Positions 37,107 to 48,600 of a stretch of DNA of 64,000 bases are shown piece after piece; positions within the stretch are counted from its first letter, which is position 1; each line of letters starts with the position of its first letter. This DNA is from Litsea cubeba (Eukaryota; Streptophyta; Magnoliopsida; Laurales; Lauraceae): NCBI GenBank assembly GCA_012931725.1, contig CM022951.1:13996611-14060610 (forward strand), written 5' to 3'. Made by a program: the position numbers and the translations under genes. The notes beneath the pieces were generated by a model. That model was not told the DNA's origin. It saw only the letters and a program-made list of their open reading frames with translations, and did not search any database.

Positions 37107-38084
37107 ATGGCAAACAAGGCTAGAGCAGCAGGTATCAAATTTGAAATTCAGAAGTTTGATGGCAAAATTAATTTTGGCTTGTGGCAAAATAGAATAAAAA
37201 ATATCTTGATTCAACAAGGAATCAAAGTAGCATTGCTTGGCAAGGAAAAGAAGCCTGCAAAGATGGATGCTGATGAGTGGGTAGATATCGATGAAAGAGC
37301 AATGAGCTCTATTGAGCAGTATCTCTCTGACGAAGTTATGTTCAACGTGGAAGATGAATCTGCAAAGGACCTATGGGAAAAGCTCGAGAAGCTGTACATG
37401 GGTAAGAATCTAACAAACAAGCTACATCTGAAGAAACAATTGTATGGGTTGAAGATGGAGGAAGGATGTGATCTGATGGAGCACATCAACACTTTCAACG
37501 GGATGATCAGTGATTTGTTGAGGCTCGATGTGAAATTCGATGATGAAGACAGGTCCCTGTTATTGTTGAATTCTCTCTCTGACCCATATGAGCACTTTGT
37601 GACTACCCTGCTATATGGAAAGGAGACACTCAATTTTGAGGAGGTTACTCAAGATATCATCTCCAATGCTACCAGAAGAAAGCCTAGCAAAGGTAATTCA
37701 CATGCAGAGGGACTCTTAGTAAAGGAAGGCTCGCATAACAGTGGCAGGTCCAAAGACAGGGGTAAGTCAAGAAGAAACAACTCTAGATCAAAGTCCAAAA
37801 GCAAGAAAGATTCAGAATGCTTTCATTGTGGGAAGAAAGGGAACTGGAAGAAAGATTGCCGGCATTACAAGGCGAGCAAAGATGGGAAGAATAAAGCTGG
37901 GGACAAATCAGATAGTAGTGACTCCGCCAGCGTTGTCTCAGAAAAGGAAGTGGAACTCTTAACGGTCTCGCAAGGTAACAATCTATCTGATACATGGATT
38001 TTAGATTCCAGTGTACATACCATATGTGTCCTAATCGTGAATGGTTTGATACTTCTGAGCCATGTGAGGGTGGTAGTGTTCTAA
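37107..38084 (+). CDS. Copia Gag (Tnt1-like)
   Basis: Capsid-nucleocapsid frame starting at the first ATG after the leader (MANKARAAGIKFEIQKFDGK). The UBN2-type Gag core carries the YMGKNLTNKLHLKKQLYGLK segment. A basic RSKDRGKSRRNNSRSKSKSK stretch precedes the zinc knuckle CFHCGKKGNWKKDC near residue 238, where the third zinc ligand, normally His, is Asn. The frame runs on to the start of protease (DTWILDSS), then leaves the protease frame and ends out of register at 38084. Gag itself is otherwise open. Confidence 0.88.
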   Translation: MANKARAAGIKFEIQKFDGKINFGLWQNRIKNILIQQGIKVALLGKEKKPAKMDADEWVDIDERAMSSIEQYLSDEVMFNVEDESAKDLWEKLEKLYMGKNLTNKLHLKKQLYGLKMEEGCDLMEHINTFNGMISDLLRLDVKFDDEDRSLLLLNSLSDPYEHFVTTLLYGKETLNFEEVTQDIISNATRRKPSKGNSHAEGLLVKEGSHNSGRSKDRGKSRRNNSRSKSKSKKDSECFHCGKKGNWKKDCRHYKASKDGKNKAGDKSDSSDSASVVSEKEVELLTVSQGNNLSDTWILDSSVHTICVLIVNGLILLSHVRVVVF

Positions 38085-41080
38085 TAGGTAATGATGCTAC
38101 ATGTAAAACCATTGGAATGAGAACCATAAAAATCAGAATGGTAGATGGAGTTATTAGAACTTTGGGTGCTGTGAGACATGTTCCATCACTGAAGAAGAAT
38201 TTGATATCCTTAAGCACACTAAAATCCAAAGGCTATTCATTCAGTGCAAAGGATGGTTTGCTTAAAGTGAGTAAAGGTATTCTGGTATTAATGAAAGGTA
38301 CCAGAGTGGGTAACAACCTTTACAAATTGATGGGAAACACAGTTGTAGGTGGAGCTACAGTCTCCACGGAAGACAAAAACAGCGTTGATGATTCTCAGTT
38401 ATGGCATATGCGGTTAGGGCATATGAGTGAGAAGGGCATGTTAGAACTTCATAAAAGATAATTGTTGAAGGGTGTGAAAACATGCAAGCTGGATTTTTGC
38501 AAATTCTGTGTTTATGGCAAGCAGACAAAAGTATCTTTTAAAATCGCAAGAAAAGATTGTAGAAGTAAAGGCATTCTTGACTACATTCACTCAGATGTGT
38601 GGGGACCATCCCTAGTTAAGTCAAAAGGTGGAGCTGAATACTTTGTGACTTTCATTGACAACTTTTCAAGAAAAGTTTGGGTTTACTTCATATAACACAA
38701 GTTTGAGGTCTTCGACAAGTTCAAAGAGTGGAAGGCAGAAGTCGAAAATCAAACAGGAAGAAAAGTCAAGTATCTAAGATCAGATAATGGGGGTGAATAC
38801 AAAAGTCAAAGGTTTCTACGATTCTGTAAGGATGAAGGCATCACAAGTCACTTTACAGTTCCAAAGACTCCTCTGCAAAATGGAGTTTCAGAAAGAATGA
38901 ACAGGACTCTTTTGGAAAGAGCAAGGAGCATGAGACTCATGCAGGGTTGACTAAAAGCTTTTGTGCAGAAGCAGTGAATCACGCATGCTATGTGGTTAAT
39001 CGGTCACCATCAGTAGCTTTGGATTGCAAAGTTGCAGAAGAAGTCTGGACAGGAAAGAAAAGTTCATTATTCCACACTCAAGTTATTCAGATGTCTAGCA
39101 TACGCACAAATTCCCAGTGATGAGAGATCCAAGCTAGATTCCAAGTCACTCAAATCCATATTCCTCGGATTCGAGAAGGGAGTGAAAGGGTACAAGCTAT
39201 GGGATTCAGTAAATATGAAAAAGATCATCAGCAGAGATGTAGTGTTTGATGAAAAGTCTATGCTGAACATGGAACAAGATGGTGAAGTAAAAGAGCACAG
39301 TGCTGAGAAGGCAGTTGTTGAAATAATTCCTCTTACAGACAATAAAGGCAAAAAAATGGTGCAGAGTCAAACAGAGGTCAGTACATCTGGTGGAAAGGAA
39401 GACGTTGAAGTTCAACAGGAACCCATAAGTCTAGCACAGGGAAGAGCAAAGAGAAGCATCAAACCACCTCAAAGGTTTGGATGGGATGAGGATGAAGTCC
39501 ATTTTGCTCTTATCACCAGTAGTGGTGATCCAACCACACTCCAAGAAGCTATGAAAAGCAATGATAGGGAAGGTTGGATGGGTGCTATGATGGATGAGAT
39601 GGAATCTCTCGAAAAGAACTCCGTCTGGGAGTTAGTTCCAAAACCCAAAGATAGAAAATCAGTTGGCTGCAAATGGGTGTTTCGAAAGAAGGAAGTCCCA
39701 CATGAAAACGAAACACCAAGGTTCAAGGCACGTTTAGTAGCAAAGGGGTACTCACAGAAAGAAGGGGTTGATTATGATGAGATCTTTTCCCCAGTTGTGA
39801 AGCACACATCTATCAGGGTGTTGTTGGCACTAGTAGCACAGTTCAATATGGAGCTTGAACAATTAGATGTAAAGACAACTTTCCTTCATGGTGACTTGGA
39901 GGAAACAATTTACATGGAGCAACCTGAAGGATTTAGAGAAGTCAGAAAATAAGACTATGTCTGCAAATTGAAGAGATAATTGTACAGGCTGAAACAATCA
40001 CCAAGGCAATGGTACAAACGCTTCGACTCCTACATGTTGCAGATAGGCTACTATCGATGTGAGTATGATCATTGTGTTTACTTCAAAGTGCATGATGATA
40101 ATTCATTTATTATGTTGCTACTTTATGTGGATGATATGCTTATTGCATGTAAGAACATGTCGTAAATAGAAGAACCGAAATCTCAGTTGAAAAAGGAGTT
40201 TGACATGAAAGACCTTGGGGCGGCCACAAAAAATGTTGGGTATGGAAATAAGGAGGGACAGAAAGGCTGGAAAGCTGTGGTTATCACAGAAGAAATACAT
40301 CTCAAAAGTACTTGAGAAGTTTAACATACAGAATGCCAAGCCTGTGTCTACTCCACTTGCAGGTCACTTCAGTTTAAATGCCAGTCAATGTCCAAGTACG
40401 GACGATGAAATTGAAGAAATGTCCAAGATACCGTATGTTAATGCGGTGGGATGTTTGATGTATGACATGGTTTGCACAAGACCAGATATTGCTCAAGCTG
40501 TCAGTGTGGTGAGTAAGTACATGGCGAATCCAGGGAAAGAGCATTCGAATGCAGTAAAGTGGATTCTGAGAAACTTGAAAGGCACCAAAGACTTGGGAAT
40601 ATTGTTTGAAAGAAAACAGGGGCCAGAAAGTGTAGTGGGGTATGTAGATTATGATTTTGCAAGGGATCTGGACAAAAGAAGACCCACCACAGGCTATGTT
40701 TACACATTAGCGAGTGAACCGATAAGCTGGAGATCGGTGCTTCAGTCTACAATAGCATTATCCACTACAGAGGCAGAATACATGGCACTTGCAGAGGCTT
40801 CTAAGGAAGCAATTTGGTTCTAAGGAAGCAATTTGGTTTGGTGAACTAAATCGGGATTAAGCAAGAATCAATCTCGATACATTGTGACAGTCAAAGCGCC
40901 ATATGTTTGGCGAAGAATCAGGTATATCATGCCAGGACAAAGCACATTGCTGTTATGTATCACATGATTCGAGATTGGGTTTCTGCAGGTGAGATCTCCG
41001 TTGAGAAGATTCACACAGATGAGAATGCAGTTGATATGCTCACCAAGCCAGTCACTACGGAGAAGTTCAGGCATTGCCTA
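37985..41080 (+). pseudogene. Copia pol: protease, integrase, RT, RNase H (broken)
   Basis: Protease starts DTWILDS near 37990, and a frame change directly after it moves the rest to another frame (YHMCPNREWFDT). The GAG-pre-integrase LWHMRLGHMSEKGML is near 38400 and a stop at 38459 follows. Integrase has HSDVWGP near 38590 and SDNGGEY near 38785, with stops near 38694 and 38947. Reverse transcriptase has CKWVFRKK near 39670, LDVKTTFLHGDL near 39865, a stop near 39950, and LLLYVDDMLIA near 40125 followed by a stop near 40163. RNase H has the TTEAEYMALAEASKEA segment near 40765 and is then broken by a 19-bp tandem duplication (40801-40819 and 40820-40838). Confidence 0.9.
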
Positions 41081-41237
41081 GACTTGCTCAATCTCTCCAC
41101 TTGTTGGAGATTAAAGGTGCACCTCATCTTCAGTGAGTTGCAAATATGGTGGGAGAGCTTTCCCACACAATACAGGTGTTATAAACACAGCACGACAATT
41201 CTTCAAAAGGTCGGACATTTTTCGCCAAGGTGGAGAT

Positions 41238-41540
41238 TGTTGGATTTGGCTCAAAAGGTCCATTGGGCCTTGATGGATAGTTTACTTGAGGCCCAAGTAA
41301 ACTAGGGCTAGTTCTCTATATATACTCTTTTGAGAGCAAGATTAAGATCTATTGGGGGAAAGAGTAGGCTAAGTGTTAGAGGTATATCCTTGCAACGAGT
41401 TGCCCAATTTCCGGCATAGTGAAATTGAGCGGAACGCTCATAGCCCGTGGACGTAGGCAATTGCTGAACCACATAAATCTTTTTTGTCTCGTGTGCTTGT
41501 GATTGATTACGCGTGATTTACCTTAGTTAATTTCCTAACA
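41238..41540 (+). repeat. 3' LTR of the Tnt1-like element, 303 bp
   Basis: Matches the 5' LTR at both ends but lacks about 82 bp after CTATATATACTCT. It is followed by TATCG. Confidence 0.9.
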
Positions 41541-41894
41541 TATCGGGTACGAGGTCCAAGTATAGTTATACCATAAAATTAACCAACAAAAGATGTTGAT
41601 ACCTTGAGACTCTCTTAAAGCAGTGCATACAGAAGACCTGGGGTTTCCTTCTCAATCAAACCTTTTGTTGCCTCAGGTGTTACATCTCTGGGAGAGAATC
41701 CAGTGCCACCTACATGTAAGGGGAAAAAAATAAAACAATGAATAAAAAAAAGAATTACCTAAACGTCCATAAAAGTTAGCCAAGAACAGAAGTTAGAGAG
41801 GAGAGTCTAACCTAGGGTTAAGATGAGGTCAACTTTGTCAATATCACACCATTTTTTCAGACAATCCTGAATTTTTTCCACTTCATCTGGCACT

Positions 41895-41899
41895 ACAGC
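41895..41899. repeat. Target-site duplication ACAGC (left)
   Basis: ACAGC lies at 41895-41899 just before the left LTR and at 54181-54185 just after the right LTR. Removing the element and one copy gives an uninterrupted CNX1 exon. Confidence 0.96.
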
Positions 41900-44800
41900 T
41901 GTAACGCCCCAATTCCGGATACCGAGAAAATCGTCAAAGTACCGAAATTGGCGCGCTACTTCCCGGAAAATCCGAGAACTTCCAAGATCGTAGGTCCGCA
42001 GTGAGGTCCAATTTAAAACTTTTTGAATGAATATGTAACAACAGTTATTATTGCCGAAGCGTATTATAAGCGGAAGCCATACAGAGATAGCGAAAGCATA
42101 AGGTATCATCGTATATATGTCAAGTGTAGATGGGCTGAAGTCCAGCCTAAATGTATAGAGATAACAAATCAAAGTTTAATTACATATTTTTCATTACTAC
42201 CCAACTCACAACAAATGTCTCTCAAAACCCATACAAAAGAACACTCAGACCCCTGCAGCTAGTGTCGGCTCTCCACCTTCCGGCTCGACCTTATGGTCGG
42301 CCGGCCCCCATTCGTAGTCGCCTGCTACGGGCACCTCAACGAGTGCGAACGCGTCGCCCTCGAACTCTGGGTCAAGACCTAAGCACCAAGAGTGGGTCAG
42401 ATCTAAAGATCTGGCAAGTCACAATATGCAGATAATATAGAATGTATGCAACAAAATGAGTAGAGACATGTATAAAGTTAAGAGAGTAACAAAGGTACAT
42501 ATGCTATGCAGTCATGCAAGATAACAATGTAGAATCATAATAAGCATAACAGTAATAAACCTACACAATATGGCACATCCACATAAGCTGGTCACCGCGG
42601 GATATTATGTCGCGGCCCTCCCATACTGAACACAGTCGCGGTAGGGATCCTAAGCTAATGCTAGGGATTACTAACCCTGCAAAATATCATCAACATCATC
42701 CACAACGACCGGAACCGGCATCACACCGTCCGTCCCACCAGTGCTCATCATGATAGCCACACAACAAATCTCAATAGCTCCTACCAGTGATGATCAGTCC
42801 AACTGGCTGAGCTTAAATCAGCTGAGTGAATGTCTATGCCGACTCGGAAACAATAAAGGTCTGTGTCTGTCTAGGCTTTGCCTTGCGTGAACAAGGTCCT
42901 AACAAAAGTCCCTAAGAGGTCCAAGTACTCAATATAAACTGTGGATCATAGTCCAAGTCCAATTCCATCATTGGATCCATACCAAGGCCCACCAAATACA
43001 TGGCCTGATCTATAACAGTCCATATGAGATACAAGTCCATATTCAATGACATATGATCCATTTACAACCTTAATGGGTCACAAGCCCATACAATCTAACC
43101 TCTCCATTCTAGGGTAATTCACATCCAACTTAGGCCATAAAAAGGGTCCGCCTAGCCACAGACACGGGTCAATGATCCACCCAATCAGATTACCGGGTCA
43201 CCTCTAAGTATTCCTAGGTTTAGGTCCTCTATTTTCCATTTAATTAACAGGTATGAGCAATAATAAGGACAATAGAGTGATAATCGTAGTATGAGGGAGA
43301 TGAATCTCCATGTACACGAATCATAGGGAGATAGCAACAGTCCAACCTAGGTAAATGGTCCACTTTCGGATACAGGTCCATCTCAGGTAATTCGATCTTT
43401 AAGTGAAACCACAGATGCTAAGGAATATTGTGTTTGGTGCTTAGAAGTTATGTGCATCATTTTGGTAACGTATAAAGGTCGAATCATCTTAGATTACATA
43501 ACCTGGATTTTAATTAGTGAACCCCACGAGTCAAGGTTGAGCCGTACCATTGACTCGTGGCTGACACAGTGATGGAAGTCTATTTGAATGGTCAATGGGC
43601 CCTACATATGATTGCAACAATAGAAATTAGAATCTGGGGATCGTCACTGTACACAGTGTGCTCAGCCGACCTCCTGGCCTGGGCGGTCAGCTCGGCACAC
43701 TGTGATCAGAGAAGGTGAAACATCCTGCAGGCAAAGCCTGATTGTCCAGGACTTCCTGTGAGTTCGGCTAACTCCCTGGCCTGGGTAGTTGGCCGTGCAC
43801 ACTCAGGATTCTGGCTGAAGGGTATGTCCCAGGTTCTAGTCTCCTTTGTTGAAATCCCGCCTTTTTGGAAATCCATCTCGGAGTTCGGCTAAGCAATGGG
43901 AGCTCAATTGAATACTCAGTTCGGCTACCCAACTCAGTTCGGCAAAGGGCCTAGCTCAGTTCGGCAACCCAACTGAGTTCGGGAACATGCATTGGGCTTG
44001 GCAGGGCATTGAGGTTGGTTTAGCTCTCAGCTCGGTTAAGCACTGAGTTCGGCTAAGCTCGAAGTCCGGTCTGGCACGGAACCCGGTCTGGCGCTGAGCT
44101 CAGTAAAAACACTGAGTTCGGCCATAACACTGAGTTCGGCCGTAACACTGAACTCGGCTGAGCACTGATCTCGGCCTAGACACTTAGCTCGGCTAAACGC
44201 GAATCTCATCCTAACCATTATGCTCGGCAGAACTCTGAGTTCGGCTAATCGTTGAATCCAGCCATCGCTGAGTTCGACCAGTGCTGAGCTCGGCAGTTGC
44301 TGAGCTGCGCTAACGCTGAGCTCGGCAACCGCTGGGCTCTGCAAGTGCTGAGTTCGGCAGTTGCTGAGCTGCACTAATGCTGAGCTCGGCAACCGCTGGG
44401 CTCTGCAAGTACTGAGCTCGGCAGTTGCTGAGCTGCACTAATGCTGAGCTCGGCAACCGCTGGGCTCTGCAAGTACTGAGCTCGGCCATCGCTGGACTCT
44501 GTCCATCTCTCCTATCAGTGTTGTGTTCTGTTACAGAACCCAGTTCTGCGACAGGACACAACTTCTCTTCATTAAGCACAGGAATGGTGGTCCACCTCTG
44601 ATCAAAATCCAGATCAAGTAGCACCCCATGGTCGCACAGGCCCCCTCACATAGACGTAGGGTCCTGATCTACCAAGGGTGGTCCTACTTCGATTCCGATC
44701 ACAACACAACGAGGTGGGTTCTCGTCATTCCATCTCCGGAAAACCCATCACTGCAACCCAATTCTCCTGGGTTTCTCCATAGACCATTACAGAAGCAAAA

Positions 44801-45613
44801 TGAATCATTCCTACATCATTCACCCATCATCAACCGGCCATTGATCATCCAAATGAGGTAATCCCATCCATCAATGGCCAAAGGAACCAAACCAACATGC
44901 TCAAGGATCGATCTAAACAAATATATCACGAATTGGAATTCTACTGCAAATCAAAGAAAGGAAAACATGCAATCTAGACTACCAGCACAGTGCACTTGCC
45001 TTGATCGCTTGAAGGTAGAAGGAAAAGAGAGAAAACCACAGGGAAACCAAAAGGCAGGGTCTCGGCAGTTGCTCCTATGGTGCAGGTTGGTCTCGGCTGG
45101 CCTTCTGTCAGGGATTTCTGGGGCGAGGGAGAGGAAAGAGAGATTGGAGGGGAAGATGAGGGTTCGTTGGAGAGAATTGGGGAAGGAGAAGAGAGAAGAG
45201 ATTGAAACTTGAGAGAAAGGAAAAAGGAGGTGAACAGTAGTTGTTTGGGCAGGGGGAGGGTTTTGTTTATATAGGTTGGGTTTTTTGGGTTAGGGACAAA
45301 ATTGCCCTTGGGGTTAGAATAGGATTAGGGTTAGGGTAGAGGGTATTTAGGTCTTTAGGTGATCTTCTAGAAGATTCCTTGGTGCAAACCCCCTATAGTA
45401 AATACAAAACTCTAGCTAGGGCCTCTAACAAACTAACTAACTCTAAGAATAACAAAAGACACCCTATTGACTCTACTAATTACACCACTAGTCTAACCCT
45501 AGGAAATACATAACTACCCTCACTAAGCCCCATAATTAGTATAACTAAAATACTTAGGCTAATATATAGCATTCAAATTCACATTGAGGGCCCACCAAGG
45601 GTGGGGTCTCACA
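41900..45613 (-). repeat. 3' LTR of the Gypsy element, 3714 bp
   Basis: Plus-strand ends TGTAACGCCCC and GGGGTCTCACA. It contains a CTGAGTTCGGC-rich region (43660-44490) with a 64-bp unit repeated three times at about 44285-44480, and a short GGATTAGGGTTAGGGTAG stretch near 45323. Small minus-strand open frames here (44036-44624) come from the repeat and are not genes. On the minus strand the LTR begins TGTGAGACCCCAC. Confidence 0.96.
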
Positions 45614-48600
45614 TTCCTCCCTCCTTTAAAACATTTGGTCCCCAAATGTAAAACAAAGTAGGGACATACCTGCGGTAGAAGATGTGGATAATCTCTTGCC
45701 ACCTGGTCTCGTAGCTCCCAAGTAGCCTCCTCCGGAGTGTGATGCTCCCACTGAACTTTCACGAACTGGATGGTTCGGTCCCGAAGTACCTTCTCCTTGG
45801 TGTCGATGACGGCGACTGGTTTGGCGATGTAGGACGCGTCGGGCTGGATGTCGAGCGGCTGGTGATGTAGAATGTGGGTAGGGTCCTCCACATACTTCCT
45901 CAACATCGAGACATGGAAGACGTCGTGCACACCCGATAGCTCTGCTGGCAACTGAAGTCTGTAGGCGACATCTCCGATCCTAGCCTTGATCTCAAAGGGT
46001 CCGACGTACCTCCGTGCTAACTTGCCCTTCTCGCCGAATCTGAGGGTGCCTCGAGCTGGGGAAACCTTCAGGAAGACACGGTCTCCCTTCTAGAACTCGA
46101 GTGGTCTGCGCCGATTGTCTGCATAGCTCTTCTGTCGACTGCGGCTAACCTTCAGGTTCTCCACTATCTGGCGGATCTTCTCACTGGTATCACCGACAAT
46201 AGACGGTCCGTGGAAGCTCCTGACGCCAACTTCCTCCCAACAAACTGGGGTCTTGCACTTCCTGCCGTACAACGCCTCAAACGGTGCCATCTTGATGCTC
46301 GAGTGGTAGCTGTTGTTGTAGGCAAACTCGCAGAGTGGCAAGGAATCCTCCCAGTTCTCCTTGTAGTCTAGAACACAAGCTCGCAACATATCCTCCAAGG
46401 TCTGGTTGGTGCGCTCTGTCTGTCCGTCTGTCTGAGGATGATAGGCTGTGCTGAAGCTCAACTTGGTACCCAAAGCTCGCTGAAGACTATCCCAAAAGTG
46501 AGAAGTGAAGCGTGGATCTCGGTCTGAAACAATCGAAGCTGGAACTCTGTGCAAAGAGACGATCTTGTCCACATACAGCTTAGCAAGGACGTCGAGTCCT
46601 GCTCTCATCGACACTGGCAAGAAGTGAGCTGACTTGGTCAGCCTGTCCACGATCACCCAAATGCCATCACTGCGTCTTCGGGTAGCTGGAAGTCCTGCAA
46701 TAAAATCCATGGTAATATGCTCCCACTTCCACTGAGGTATCTCGAGCTGATGAAGTAGCCCTGGTGGCTTCTGGTGCTCGGCCTTGATCTGCTGACAGGT
46801 CAGACATTTGGCCACATAGCCTGCAATCTCTTTCTTCATGTTGTTCCACCAGTAGTAGCTCCTCAGGTTCCTGTACATTTTGGTGCTGCCCGGGTGAATC
46901 GAATATCTGCTGTGGTGTGCATCTGCTAAGATCTGGTCCTTCAGCTCCTGGACGTCTGGTACACACAGCCTGTCCTGATAGTAGAGTACTCCACCAATCA
47001 GTCTGAACTCTGGCCTCTGGTCAATCTGCTCGATCACTTTGACAAGCTTGGGATCGCTGCGTTGACTATCCTTGACCTCTCCAAGCAACTCTGGTTCCCA
47101 TGCGGACATGGTAGCAAGCATAACTCTATCGCTGAGCGGCTGAAACTGGACATCCAAGTCACTGAAGACATCGGTCCACACGCCCTCTGCTGCTAGAAAA
47201 CTGACTAGGGCGGTCTTCCTGCTCAAAGCATCTGCTACGACGTTCGCCTTACCCGGATGGTATTTGATAGGGAAGTCGTAGTCCTTGATGTACTCCATCC
47301 AACGCCTCTGACGGTTGTTGAGATCATGCTGAGTGAACAGGTACTGCAAACTGCGATGATCTGAATGGACTTCGAACTTCTCTCCGTAGAGGTAGTGCCG
47401 CCACATCTTCAGTGCAAACACGACTGCTGCAAGCTCCAGGTCGTGAGTAGCATACTTCTTCTCGTGCTCCTTTAGCTGACGTGATCCATAGGCAATGACT
47501 TTGCCTTCCTGCATCAAAACACAACCAAGACCGGTCCCTGAAGCATCGGTGAAGACAACGAAACCGCCTGTACCAGAAGGTAAAGATAAGATCGGTGCTG
47601 ACGTCAGTCTCTCCTTCAGCTCTTGAAAGCTGTCCTCGCATGCATCGGTCCATACGAACGGTACGTCCTTCCTCGTCAGCTTGGTCAAAGGGGCTGAAAT
47701 CGAAGAGAAACTCTTGACAAATCTGCGGTAGTAGCCTGCTAAGCCAAGGAAACTCCGAACTTCTGTAACATTCTTCGGTCTCTCCCAGTTCACTACTGCC
47801 TCGATCTTTGCTGGATCCACTGCTAGGCCGTCTTTGGAGATGATATGTCCGAGGAAGACTACTTGCTCTAACCAGAACTCGCACTTGCTGAGCTTTGCGT
47901 ACAGCTGGTTATCACGTAGCAACTGTAGAGACGTCCTCAAATGCTGCTCGTGCTCCTCTCTGGACTTGGAGTAGACCAACACGTCGTCGATGAACACCAC
48001 TGTAAAGCTGTCGAGGTACGGGGCGAAGATCTTGTTCATCAGGGCCATGAACACTGCCGGCGCATTCGTCAACCCGAACGGCATCACAAGGAATTCATAG
48101 TGTCCGTAACGAGTACGAAACGCTGTCTTCTGCACATCCTGCTCTCTGACTCGCAGCTGATGGTATCCCGATCTCAGGTCCACCTTCGAGAAGTACTGTG
48201 CTCCCTGAAGCTGGTCGAAAAGCTCGTCGATCCGGGGAAGAGGATACTTGTTCTTCACTGTTGCCTGGTTCAGCTGCCTGTAGTCGATGCACATCCTCAT
48301 CGATCCATCCTTCTTTTTCACGAAGAGCACAGGTGCTCCCCAAGGTGACATGCTCGGTCTGATGAAGCCCTTGTCTATTAACTCTTGCAACTGGGTCTTT
48401 AACTCTCGCAGCTCTGCTGGAGCCATGCGATAAGGAGCTCTGGAAATCGGTGCGGTGCCTGGCACAAGCTCGATGGTGAAGTCGATCTCTCTGACTGGAG
48501 GCAATCCTGGGATCTCGTCGGGAAACACGTCTGGAAACTCGCAAACGACTGGGATCTCCTCGACTCCCTTGGACTTCTTGTCCTCTGAGATGAATGCGAT

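Larger units (their letters stand above)
35760..41540 (+). mobile_element. Tnt1/Tork-like Copia retrotransposon
   Basis: 5781-bp element with TGTTGG...CTAACA LTRs (35760-36144 and 41238-41540), a tRNA-Met-type primer site (AGTATCAGAGCG) just inside the 5' LTR, a leader of about 960 bp, gag and pol, the purine tract CCAAGGTGGAGA before the 3' LTR, and 5-bp duplications TATCG. It lies between the N gap and the last visible CNX1 exon, probably in a CNX1 intron or just downstream. Frameshifts and stops in protease, integrase, RT and RNase H mean this copy cannot move on its own. Confidence 0.94.

Noticed and set aside
44036..44624. Minus-strand frames with repeated AELS/AEPS motifs
   Set aside because: They are produced by the 64-bp and TTCGGC repeats of the LTR and occur identically in the other LTR (52621-53191), so they are repeat translation rather than a protein.
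45315..45340. GGGTTAGGG-like stretch suggesting telomere DNA
   Set aside because: Only one or two imperfect units, present in both LTRs, and the sequence drifts out of the TTTAGGG pattern. Not an interstitial telomere.
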